The position numbers and the translations under genes were made by a program. Shown here piece by piece: positions 24,326-35,080 of a stretch of 64,000 nt of DNA. The notes beneath the pieces are model-generated. The model was not told the DNA's origin and did not search any database. It was given only the letters and a program-made list of their open reading frames with translations. This DNA comes from Ceratodon purpureus. Lineage: Eukaryota > Streptophyta > Bryopsida > Pseudoditrichales > Ditrichaceae. How positions within the stretch are numbered: position 1 is the first letter of the stretch; every line of letters starts with the position of its first letter. The stretch lies in the NCBI GenBank assembly GCA_014871385.1, contig CM026421.1, positions 14,450,597 to 14,514,596 on the forward strand, read 5' to 3'.

Positions 24326-25644
24326 TGAATTATCAGATAGGTAGCGTCTTTTGGTGGCCCTTATCATGGAAACAATGGGCATGAACAGATGTAGAGTAAA
24401 AAATTGTCGAAATACCTGAATACTCGCATCTTGAGTTTCTGAAGGCCAGTGATTTAACCCAGGTGGGATTAGATGCTTGTTGCATAAAAATAAAAAGTCA
24501 TGTACACTGTTCCGCTGACCTTCCAGATTTAGATGGCAATATGATGTGCATTCCACTATTGGAATTACATGGTGTGTCATGCACAGATCCCTAGTGAGTA
24601 GGTTTTTCTAATGTGGTATTTTAACTTCTACAATTTGAAGAATTTGTTCCTCCTATTTTCAGTTTGAAGATTAGATTAAGCCTCTTTGATGCTGACTATT
24701 CATCATGCTCGGTATAAGTTCCCCCCCCCCCCCCCAAAAAAAAGAAAAAAAAAAAAGAAAACAAAACAAAACATTGTTTGATTCAGAAAACGAAGAGAAA
24801 TAAAATGAACTATTACGTATTTGATTCATCATTGACTTCGATTCTTAGAGTTGGAAGCTAGAAGATAAGACCATCTCTATATCACGCAGAAAATCGCTTG
24901 ATTCATATGGAATCCGAGCTTAAGAATACCACCGTTAGAAGCATATTAAAAAATAAAAAGAAGAAATTTTTGAATTCTACACCGAATGTCAAAACTAGGT
25001 CATGGCCATTGGAAGCATACAATTGTAAAGAATTTGATTTCAAGAGTGTCGTCAAAGATTTCAAGAACAGTGCACTTCACTTGTAGTCCAATGGACAATT
25101 TCGTATTCAGGGAATGCTCGATCGTATTGACAATCAAGTTGCCCCATGTCAATGTCTACAACTCTGTCCAACTTTCTACACTCTTTTTTGATTTTGATGT
25201 TTTTCAAATTCGGGTTCTACGACCCAAATTTATTCATGAGAATCCCTCCCGCGGAATGTGGGACCAGAGTCCAGCAAGTTAGGATGTCCTGCAAGGGCCC
25301 ACCCGGATTCTCCGGGGAATTCGATGGCTATTGTTTAAACCGATAATCCCCCACTCACTCCCGCGATTACGTTGACAATTCTATATACAGAGTCAAGTGA
25401 ATTTGACTACTTCTCTGATTCCCAGAGAGCTCCCAGAGAGTTAAAGCAACTCACAAGATTAAGGTTGAAAATGGTGCAGAGTGTTTCCCCGCTTTATATA
25501 CCCAGACACCCGGTTTAATGTACCCCTGGGGCAACGGAAACCATCGGTAAACTCTATTTAGCAATGGGTCTTATCGCCTTTTTGTTGAAAAAAAATAAAA
25601 ATAAAAATGTCGAGAGTCTCTATCCTCTAGGCTTAAGAATTTGG
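24326..25644. other. Spacer between converging TMEM69-like and J-protein genes
   Basis: 3'-untranslated sequence and a spacer. A run of C followed by A-rich DNA lies at about 24721-24770. A moderately GC-rich patch lies at 25240-25330. No coding region is supported. Confidence 0.5.
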
Positions 25645-26112
25645 TTAAGAATACAATGTAATTAAACAAATAATAAACATTATAATACTCCCACCCATCC
25701 ATTTCACCCACTCGTCCCAATAGTCGTCGTCAACTCCCATGAATCCTTCCATATTTCTAGACGTATTATCTTCAAACTCTATTGATTGAGGTGTAGTTGT
25801 ATATAAAAGCGTCTTGTAAGCTAAGTTGATTTCTCGAAAATCAGTGGTGCAATTATTGCCCTTGCATACATCAGGGTGATATTCAAGCACTAAACGCTTA
25901 TATGCTTTTTTGATGTCAGATTTGCTAGCTCCAGGAGCCACGCCCAACATAGTATGTGGATTTTGTATTGAAGCTCTAACCATGCCATAGTTGAATTTTT
26001 GTCTTGGAATTGATCTGAAACTCATAGCACTTGCATTTTTGAATGAAGATGGTTCTAGTAACTTGCGTTGAAATGCACTTTGGAGAGTAGGAATGGTCAT
26101 GGCGGTTTTCAT
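25645..26112 (-). CDS. J-domain protein, plastid J8-like
   Basis: A single-exon gene for 155 residues. After about 45 residues of basic, serine-containing leader, likely a plastid transit peptide, comes a J domain (about 50-105) with the HPD tripeptide at 79-81 that stimulates Hsp70 ATPase. Two cysteines follow it in HPDVCKGNNC, as in Arabidopsis J8. The acidic tail MGVDDDYWDEWVKWMG also resembles J8, but it is followed by a hydrophobic stretch, GGSIIMFIICLITLYS, which could anchor the protein in a membrane. That C-terminal hydrophobic end is unusual and may reflect divergence. AT-rich codon use sets it slightly apart from its neighbours. Confidence 0.8.
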   Translation of the reverse strand: MKTAMTIPTLQSAFQRKLLEPSSFKNASAMSFRSIPRQKFNYGMVRASIQNPHTMLGVAPGASKSDIKKAYKRLVLEYHPDVCKGNNCTTDFREINLAYKTLLYTTTPQSIEFEDNTSRNMEGFMGVDDDYWDEWVKWMGGSIIMFIICLITLYS

Positions 26113-27885
26113 TTTCCTATACTTTGAATTTTAAGAAATAAAATAACGTTATTTCTTAAGAATTAGTTGAATTTATCCTAACCTTCAATTGGGTTCAAAG
26201 CTTGTTGAAAGAACAATATTCTCATGCAATATGGGAATTATGAACAATGAGATGGTGGTATTTATACTATGTCAGAATAAAGTAAAACACAAATGGAGTA
26301 AGAGAAAAATCAACCCAAAAATAAATAAATGTAAAAGACAGAAGATTTTTGGTCGTACGAAACTTGAGTTTTACTCCAAGTTTCCAAGTTGCTGATGGAG
26401 TTTCCGAGGTCTCTCAAACAATGGTAATGACTGGGCAATGGCCGGTCACCGTCGGAAAGCCTATCACCGAAATATGGTCAAGATCGGTGAATTGTGGTGC
26501 ATAATCCTGTCATAAGTTATGCAAAATAAGTTGGCCACTCGCCAAGGATTAATATCATGTATTAAGAATGCTGATTTTATCACTGCACCTCTCCTTCCCT
26601 TATCTCTTGCGAACTTACCCAATCTGAAGCAACAACGTTTGCCTCTTGCGCGTTAAATTGATATTGAAGAATTGTTCCTACGAAGCTGTATATTGCCACC
26701 AGCTGAGCATTAACTTGAAAGGAAATCCTACCATCGGATACACAAGAAATTCAGACTTTCAAGCAACATGTAGCCCGTGCGAACGCGTAGTCTCTATGCC
26801 TCATATTTGAACATGATTTTAGCACAAAAATGATTACTAAATTCACAATAACACAAACTTGAGACACCTCCAGTGAGTTGAAAGTTGCAAAATCAAATTT
26901 CGCACAAGTGATTGTAATGATAACATGTGACGATGTCATCAACCATATCCACCCCTTCACTACTTTGCAAATACTAGGACGCAATTTGACAATAGTACAT
27001 TGGTAATACTGTCAAAGAAGATATCCCTTGCTATTTCCTGGCAGAAATGACCTGCACATCAGCAGTAACCACACAGAAATATCAGGAAAAAATTTAATCA
27101 GGGATTTAGAAACCAAATACTTGTATTCATTCTTTCAATAGCAATATCTCCATATCACAAAAACAGAACAGAACAGCAGAACAGAAAGAATGTAAGCAGA
27201 ACAAGTACTTATCCAACACTAAAATCTGAAAAACATTATATAAAGCCCTTTCATTACAATCAGACATACTATGACACACTTAAATCATCTTCACCGCAAT
27301 TATCTTACAAGTCACCCCATACAGCTCCTGCACACACAAAATCTGAACTAAACAAATGAGTCGTAAGGGCCCGAGGCTCACCGACCGCTGCAGCATCGTT
27401 GATTCTGGAAGAGCAGCACAGCTTCATGGAGACAATGGAAACCAAAATTTGCCATGAATTCTTTCGTTTGATATCATGGACGCAAAAGTAATTTCTCCCT
27501 GCACCAACGAACCTCAAAACTCAGGAACTGATGCTTTCCCATGTTGCATCAATCCGTTAACATCGACGCCATAACCCTCTCCTCCACTCAACCTATCACC
27601 CAAAACCAACAAAAATACAACCATGTCAAAATCATGTCAAAACCAAAACGAGATTCTACATTACCACTACAAGAGCAATTCAGTTGAAATCCAGACTCCT
27701 TTACCTCAACATTCATCATTCCAACAACCCAGACTACAAGATGAAACGCAACGCGAGAGAGAGAGAGATAGCTGAGAGAGACACTCACCAAAACGGATAT
27801 GGAAGTGAGAGCATGGCAAAAGCCGGAGGATGCTGCACATACACTGATTCAAGCAAGACCACCAAAAACACCAAAAGATCCGCAG
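26113..27885. other. AT-rich spacer
   Basis: Upstream region of the J-protein gene and downstream region of the reductase gene. A short aacagaacag-type tandem run lies near 27160-27185 and a gagagaga run near 27755-27780. The open frames here are short and show no protein-like features. Confidence 0.5.
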
Positions 27886-29244
27886 CTACTGCACAACAAC
27901 TTGACTGGAGATCTTGTGCCGGTGGTGAGGCTCCAGAAGAGCCCTCGAGTCCGCCACTCGAGGCATCGCAGGACTGATACCACCAGGATTCAAAGGAAAC
28001 AACACCTTGTAGTACCCATACATGATCGCATCCATGTCACAAGTCTCCGCCACGCCAGGAATCTGATACACATCCCGCATGTACCCCTGCAAGTTCTCAT
28101 ACTCCGCCAGCTTCTGCTTGGAGCACTTGAACAAAATCTGGTAAACGGGGTCGAACCGGAACAAGGTGGTGAACAGCCTCACATCAGCCAACGTGAACAC
28201 ATCCCCGCACAGATACCTCGAACTGGCGAGATGGGCTTCCACCTTATCCAACGCATTGAACAAGCTCTCAACTGCGGAGTCATAAGCCTCCTGCGACTGC
28301 GCGAACCCGCATCTGTACACCCCGTTGTTGATGTTCGGGTAGATGACCTCGTTCCATGCCTCGATCTCGCCCTTGAGATGCGCAGGAGCTAGGTCGAGCC
28401 CGGGGTTAAGAGCCATGTGGTTGAAGTCCGAATTCAGAATCTCGATGATGTCTGCACTCTCGTTGTTGACGACCCGCTTCTGTGATGCGTCCCACAGCAT
28501 CGGCACCGTGGACCGGCCGTTGTAGCCCCCGGGCTGCGACTTGTACACATCGGCCACGCGCTTCTGCCCATTTGCTCGATCCAATGTGGGCTTCAATGTG
28601 GGATGCGTCGTGGTGGTGGTATCCGGTTTGGGGGAGAATTCCCATAATCCTGTGGAGCCGGGAACCGCGACTGAGATGGGCACCCCGTCGCGCAGGCCCT
28701 TGAGGCTGTGCACGATGGCCGTGCGGTGCGCCCAGGGGCACGCCAGCGCGACGTAGAGATGGAATTGGCCGGGGTTTGCAGAAGAGGGCTGGGGGCGGTT
28801 GCGGAACTGGCTCGTGGGTCTGTTGTAGTCACGACTCTCCGTGGGAGGCGCTAGCTGCGCCATCATGGTCTGCCACCCCGTTGTCCAAACCTCCTTCACC
28901 ACGGACACCAGCGCCCCTGGAGGTAAGCTCCGGCCCCAGAGGTTCTGCCCCAGGAGCTTCACCAAATCGGCTGGGGATTTGCTCCAACTGCTGCTGCTCT
29001 TATCCTCCATCCCGGAACGAATTCTAGTCCGAATGCTCTTCTGTGAATGCACACCCTTCGCCTGGAACGCTCTGGATGTGTCTGACGATGGGAGAAATGA
29101 TGTCGAGAGGCATGTCGAGGCAGTTATCAGAGAAGCCATCGAAAAAACCAACCCTAATCCCAGACTAAAACTCACAAAACTCACACAACTCACAGAACTC
29201 ACACAACCGAAGCTGATCGAGCTCGGTTTCAGTGATAGTATCAA
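27886..29244 (-). CDS. Glutathionyl-hydroquinone reductase (xi-class GST), plastid-targeted
   Basis: Reduces glutathionyl-hydroquinones and related conjugates, returning the hydroquinone with a second glutathione. An intronless frame of 452 codons has an N-terminal serine-rich leader typical of plastid import, then the thioredoxin-fold core with the catalytic cysteine in ACPWAHR (about residue 169). Xi-class signatures include SVAVPG, VPMLWD, VNNESADIIEILN and YPNINNGVYRCGFA, followed by the all-helical C-terminal domain with LADVRLFTTLFRFDPVY. The first ATG gives a hydrophobic start; the ATG at 29139 (residue 36, MASLITAS) starts a more ordinary transit peptide and may be the true start. Overlapping frames on both strands are GC-driven shadows. 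Confidence 0.9.
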   Translation of the reverse strand: MILSLKPSSISFGCVSSVSCVSFVSFSLGLGLVFSMASLITASTCLSTSFLPSSDTSRAFQAKGVHSQKSIRTRIRSGMEDKSSSSWSKSPADLVKLLGQNLWGRSLPPGALVSVVKEVWTTGWQTMMAQLAPPTESRDYNRPTSQFRNRPQPSSANPGQFHLYVALACPWAHRTAIVHSLKGLRDGVPISVAVPGSTGLWEFSPKPDTTTTTHPTLKPTLDRANGQKRVADVYKSQPGGYNGRSTVPMLWDASQKRVVNNESADIIEILNSDFNHMALNPGLDLAPAHLKGEIEAWNEVIYPNINNGVYRCGFAQSQEAYDSAVESLFNALDKVEAHLASSRYLCGDVFTLADVRLFTTLFRFDPVYQILFKCSKQKLAEYENLQGYMRDVYQIPGVAETCDMDAIMYGYYKVLFPLNPGGISPAMPRVADSRALLEPHHRHKISSQVVVQ

Positions 29245-30090
29245 TCAGCTTCATACAATCCACTTCCCAACTCGTCACTCAAGAGATTGAAATCACGCTA
29301 CTCGCTATGAATTGGTCTCATGTGGATGTTGATTAACCTTTCCTACACATAGACGAAGATGTCAAAGCCATGTCAAAAGAGGACTCCACCATCTCACAGT
29401 CATCATCAGACTGACGATGTCGAAGCAAGCTGTTTCGCCAACCTACAGTAATCAGGCAATTAGCATGACAAACCCGGGAATGAGAACCAAATGAACAGGG
29501 GAGTGGGAGCCGCCACATCCGCCGAGCACCAGTGAGAAGAATCCAGAACATGGAGCCTTATCTTGACCACTCGTCGCTCGTTTCCGGGTCGTCAGATGCG
29601 CACAGCGAGCTCATCAATCGCACGAATGCTGCAAGTTGGTGGAGAAGATCCTAATGGGTCACGGCTTTCGGGCATTGGGATATTATTACATCTCAAAACG
29701 CGCACACACGGGGTGAATGACTCCGGAAATCTTTTTGGAATCGAACTGGACGCCACAATTCGGACAAGTCACTGACTGTTAGACGTGACTTCACAGCAGC
29801 GACGCCAATTTGTCTTCCTCTTGATCACCTCTTCTGTTTGGTAGCCTCTTAAGCTCTCATCTTTCAATCATCACTCATCTGGGATATCACGAGATTGTGT
29901 TTAGTTTTGAGTTGAATAGCGCTCTATGCATGATTGGTTTGTTAGCTAGCTTGGATTGAGATTGAGGTTGTACAGTAACTCTCGATTGATTGATGCGCCA
30001 GGCATCGGTGTGGGGCGCATTTGAAGCGTTGTAATTGGGAGGGTTTGCTTCGTGGGGCATTGTTTGTGATTTGGGAGCTGGGTTTGGAGG
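29245..30090. other. Divergent promoter region of reductase and fibrillin genes
   Basis: The two genes are transcribed away from each other from this 0.85-kb interval. Several small frames in GC-richer DNA at 29880-30090 are likely part of the fibrillin leader. No further feature was identified. Confidence 0.5.
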
Positions 30091-32363
30091 ATGGCGCTCG
30101 CAACGCAGGCGCTTTTGTGTCCACAGCAATTGGTGGGAGCTGTTTCGACGTGCTCGACGTCTACCTCGGCGTCCCAGGAGCGAGTTTCGGCAGCTGCAGG
30201 GCTGCGTGTGGGGAAATGGGGGTTGCAGAGGGGCACTTCGCATGGGGTGAGCGTGAGTGGGGTGGGTTCTGTGAGAGGAGGAGTTAGGGCAGCTGCGAAT
30301 GCGTCTTCTGAGTTTCAGAGTACTTTCACTGCGAAGGAGCTGGAGCGGGACGCTGCAAAAGAAGCGCTTCTACTTGCGGTCAGTTTGGGGATACACTCTT
30401 GCGTCGTCTCTGTCTAGGAACTAGTTTGTAGTCACAGCGACTTATCCAGGAACCGCACTGGGGCATTAGCAAGCGTCCTTCTTTTTAAGGGATTGTTCTG
30501 GAGGGAATGGCTTCTACTTGAGTGATAAAACGGAAGAATCAATCGATCCTCACTTCCCACGAGGAGTCATTAGTTAGCTGTAGATTAGAATTGGGACATT
30601 GTGTCTCTAAATGAGGGAACAAGTCTCGTGTAGTTTAATGTTGGTTTGCTCTTTCCTTTGGATTGGTATCCATTTCGAAATGCTTGTGTAAGTGAGGTTA
30701 GGGTTTGGTGTTTACAGATTGCGGATGCGGGAGGTGTGGAAGCTTTGACGTCTACGAGGGAGGATGCTGCTGCACGTATCAACGTGAGCGAGAAGCTGTT
30801 GGTCCTGGAGCGTTTGAATCCCACACCTCGACCTACCACGTGAGCTCCAGCCTCTCAATTTCTAAATTCTAGCTCTTATCTACGTTTGAAAATTTGTGTT
30901 TTGTCAATTTCAGGGATGTGCTGGGTGATCACAATCTCGTGGAGTAAGCTTAAAGATTGTCGCATTGCTAGAATGCTTATTTAGTCAAGTATCTACTCAG
31001 GAATGTGATCTCCACATTCTGTGGAAATCCTTCCTGCTCATAGCTTAGAGTTGCAAGCAGATCGGGAAGGTTTTATTTCAATTCTTGACTGGAACGGGTG
31101 CTATTGCAATCTTGTGCAGCTGCTGGATCTTTAAACATTCAGATGGATTCGTGTTCGCGATTTGATCCTGTGGCAATATTAACGTGTTCTGATCATCTTT
31201 AATACTGCGTTCACTGAGGTTTTGATTTGCTTTTTGTTGTAGGTCGCCGTTGCTAGAAGGATTGTGGGAGTTCAAGTGGGCTGCAGCTCGCAGCCCTGGA
31301 ACGACAGCAGCGCGAGCACTCATCAAGTAATCACACCCTCGATCTTGTCAAAACTATGAGAGTCTGAACGGGGCACGGTGACAAACGTATCACTAGATTC
31401 ACTTCGATCATTCATGTTGCATCAGTGCTTACAGTTTTTATTTATTTATGACGGTTTTATTTGTCTTCCTGCTGCAGACGATTCCCTACAAATCTTGCGT
31501 CCCTCAGCTCTCTGAATATCCTCATTCTTGATGGAACAACGAAGGCCACCGCCACTTTGAAGCTGTTTGGCAGCGTAAGCCTGTAACATTCTCCAATTGA
31601 TGCAATTTAGGGTTTGATACTTTCTTCAAGATATGGAGAGGGGAGAGTTAAACTTTTTATAATCCAATAGTCTTACGTACATGCGTATGATCTGTACATT
31701 GCAGGTGGAGAGCTCATTTGTGCTGTCAACAAAACTGACAGCCGAGGGGCCAACACGGTTGAAGGAGGAGTATGTGGAGGGCAATCTTTCCTCTCCCAAT
31801 GTCATTGATGTTCCATCAGGGTTGAAGGGCGTTTATGACCAGCTGGTATCAACTGTTGAGCGCCTCCCTGCTGCTGTGAAGGACGTTGTCAGCAATGGCA
31901 TCCGAGTTCCCTTGAGTATACTCCTCACCTTTTCTCCTTTGTTGAGTACATGAGTATATAGCATCTCTTGCATGACTTTCTGTTCTCTGGAGCAAATTAT
32001 CCATTTAGCGGTTGCCTTTACCTTCACTAACAAGCAGTATCTCTGCTCTATTGGTGATTCAGCGGGTTCGTACGAAAGGCAGCTTCTTATATCCTACTTG
32101 GACGAAGAAATTATGGTAAGTTTTATTTTCCATACCCATACTTGTCCCGGTGACGATGCAGGTTCAAGATTCCATGATCTTGGAACTTGGTTATTCTGCT
32201 ATTGTCTTGCTTCTTCCAGGTTTGGTGTTTTCATAATCTGACACTGAAGGTGCTTGTATAGGTTGCACGAGACGAGTCAGGTGTACCGGACATACTGTAC
32301 AAGATCCAGGCACCAATTCAAACTGTTGAAACTGTGACTATCGTTCCAGAGTATCTCAGCTAG
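30091..32363 (+). CDS. Plastid-lipid-associated protein (PAP/fibrillin)
   Basis: A lipocalin-like structural or lipid-binding protein of plastoglobules and thylakoids, 328 residues. The exons are 30091-30378, 30718-30839, 30914-30943, 31243-31326, 31478-31574, 31705-31915, 32063-32115 and 32262-32363. One is a 30-nt microexon, and every junction keeps phase. A serine/alanine-rich transit peptide of about 60-70 residues precedes the PAP core: SPLLEGLWEFKWAAARSPG, then KRFPTNLASLSS, LSTKLTAEGPTRLKEEYVEG and LLISYLDEEIMVARDESG. These match the family's conserved N- and C-terminal motifs. The exact fibrillin subgroup cannot be assigned without an alignment; it is not the acidic carotenoid-binding FBN1 type. 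Confidence 0.87.
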
Positions 32364-33672
32364 GGTATGTACCAAGACAAGAAAAATGGCCGTCCTTCCT
32401 CAATCCCTGGCATTTTACATACTGTCGCTATAGAATGAATTAAAATAGTTGCTTTACTGTGTAGAGTTAGTCAATTAAACTGGAGGGCTTTGGCAGATTA
32501 ATGAGAACGTGAACGTAGACTATGGCATCCTGTCTTCACAACGTTGTGGCTTCAGGGACAACAGCAAGTTTGACTCTTGGGTACCTTGTCTAGTTTTCTC
32601 CAATAATGGAGGCTTTTAGATTGAGTCTCTAGATCATTTTCAGGAAACAGGGTGATCATCACTGCACACTTTACATTGAGTTCTACTTCCTTTTATCTCA
32701 TAACTTGTACCAACAACATTTCCCACATACCTTCGAAAGGGCCGACATGTATTTTTTGAATTTCAAATTACGCTCCAACACCATGGCCAACTCTACAGAA
32801 ACCCGCTCAAAACCGTCCAACGTTGTGGCCACTGTATTTCTTCATTCTCCACAATAACGTCATTCTCCCAAACACTATGAATGCATGCCAATTTCGAAGC
32901 CTTCGTGCATTGTAATGCACCAAAATGATTAACCTGCAATATGACTCCAAAGACCCCTTTCAACATCCCACTCAAAAAGCATACCCAATTAGACAGGTAT
33001 CTATAAACTGTAATATGTGTCTATATCATGTACCTCTGAACACACATGACAAAGATGTAGGAAAATCTGCGAGGATATCGAAACCTTGAAAGACTGCTGC
33101 CATGTTCAAGCTTCCCTCCCACATCTGCTTACGCCGACCCGAACAAAATTGTAGCCCCAAAGCAAGACATCACCTCCCCCTTATCGCCCTTCCTGACGAA
33201 AACTCAAAAATGCCAGTTGCAACACGACTATTTCCATTGATCGTTATTTCTAACTAGTAGCTTCCTTATTACAGAGCGATATATCAGCTAGCGATCGAAA
33301 TGCACACAAACGCAGAGCCCGGATGGTGTACTGTACTCACTCCCAGATTCTCGGCGATGGCTTGCAATCGATCGCCACCTGCAACCATCGTCGATCAAAA
33401 GATCTGGAATCGATGTCATGCATTTATTTGCATGGTGGTTTATGCGTGATGTTTATTTATTGTGATGTTTATTTGCAGTGTAGGACTGGTCCGCTGCAAT
33501 ATTTGTCGGCGGCGCTGTCAGTCATAGTCGGCGGATGACACTAGTGTACATAGAGGAACTTGTCTCGCCGAAAGGCTCTTCTAGTCAGCGGATAGAGTCA
33601 CTTGCTTCGGCGGCTGCATTCTTCTAAGCTTCTGTCGGCTGGTCGCCGACGGTATTGTGAAATTAGATCTCA
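32364..33672. other. Spacer downstream of the fibrillin gene
   Basis: 3'-untranslated sequence to perhaps 32600, then a featureless spacer. At 33480-33660 several cggcg motifs give a GC-richer patch that runs into the broken reading frame that follows. Confidence 0.45.
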
Positions 33673-34232
33673 TGGAAGTGGAACCCATTCAGACGTTTCT
33701 TAAGAATGGCTGATCCGGCAGGTGGAAGGTTCGGAAGGGCGTTGTGGTTGCCCTCACTCATTCTGGTCTTTATTTTGTTGGAAGAGCAGTAATTGACCGT
33801 ATAGTGTCTCGAGATCCTATACAGGTTATAGTAAAAGTTATTGAGGTTTCCGATAGCATGGCGATGAATGTATCGTTTCCGTCGGAGGGTTTGAAGTCCT
33901 TGACCGATTGCTTATGACACTTGATACTCTGGGAGGCGGAAGACCTTAGGCCTTACGCAGAAGTTGATGAAGATCTTGTCGACCTCGTCGGCGGGCAGCC
34001 GATGGAAGTTGTCCTTCTTCAAGAATCCGGTTATACAAGGCGTTGTGTTGCGACAGGAGTCATTTCGGAGTGCTCTCCAAGAGGAACATGGGAAGGTTTC
34101 CGGATTCCACACAGCTTCTTTCGCATAGTGAGGGTGTCCTCCGTAAATCCTGAATTTTCCGATACAACCGCTTGTTGCGAGTTAGCCGATGTTATAATGC
34201 AGACTGCCATCAGGAAACTTCAAGAATCATAG
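33673..34232 (+). pseudogene. Broken open frame of unknown family
   Basis: One frame reads from an ATG at 33673 to a TAG at 34232, about 186 codons, broken by about two internal stops. The sequence is protein-like throughout: WKVRKGVVVALTHSGLYF, EDLRPYAEVDEDLVDLVGG, QESGYTRRCVATGV, HSFFRIVRVSSVNPEF. Codon use is balanced, in contrast to the AT-rich DNA on its right. There are no introns in it, so a processed copy of a host gene or a fragment of a mobile element is possible. I do not recognise the family. Confidence 0.4.
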
Positions 34233-35080
34233 TCACTTTTATCATCAATATGAAATCAAAATTGGAGCATGTCAATTTGATGTCATTTTGACATCAAGTT
34301 GCCACAACATAATACAAGTTAGAATGAAATGAAAATAATATGAGTTAGAATGACATCAAAATGAGACCCAAACAACATCAAAATGAGACCCAAACAACAT
34401 CAAAATGGCATACAATGTCAAATGTCATATAAATTTGGCATTGTTTAGGTTTATATGATTCTAAATTTAATTTTGTATAGGTTTAGTTTGTATCATTATG
34501 ATGCTATTTTTATATTCTTAACATATTTCTTTATCAATCCTATGTTTGAAGACATAAGACATAACATGGTACACTACACTATGCTAAGACTTGATAGATT
34601 TTATGCTATTACACACTAGTACTCATACACAGGATTATAAGGAAAAATCAGAAGAATCCCTCCACACTTTTGAAATCATTTGAATGATCTTTAGTGGTTA
34701 AAAGTAGGAGTCTAAACCTTATTGGTATATTTGGATTATATTCTATTTTGTTAAGCATTAATTCATATCATCTGTTTGTTCAGAAAAAAATATACAAAGG
34801 TCGTGCCTATGCGATGGCAATGTGAGTAATAACATTCTATAAATGGGCCACAACTAATTACAAAATGGTGTCCTTGTTAGTGCGGAGGTGTAAAATTACT
34901 ATATGTAGAGTACAATGTAAATATGGTTTTTTCTACAATGTTTGCATCTACTTGCTTTTACTAAAAAGCAGGCTTTTGACTTGGCGGAAACGGCGCCCGT
35001 GGGCCACCGTTTTCTTCCTGATGTCGAGCTGTACAAAAAAGCCTAATGTAATCAACAAGGTCAAGGCCATTAGCAGTATT
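34233..35080. other. AT-rich spacer with short repeats
   Basis: Beyond the broken frame lies very AT-rich DNA. A 13-bp near-perfect inverted repeat (caatttgatgtca and tgacatcaagttg) lies at 34273-34301. A 22-bp tandem repeat follows. No coding region was seen before the 3' end of the glycerate kinase gene. Confidence 0.5.
34353..34407 (+). repeat. 22-bp tandem repeat, 2.5 units
   Basis: The unit acatcaaaatgagacccaaa plus ca occurs at 34353-34374 and 34375-34396 without change, followed by a half unit to 34407. Confidence 0.85.

Noticed and set aside
24721-24770. Run of C followed by A-rich DNA as a possible retroposon tail
   Set aside because: No target duplication or SINE/LINE body is seen upstream; it is a simple-sequence tract.
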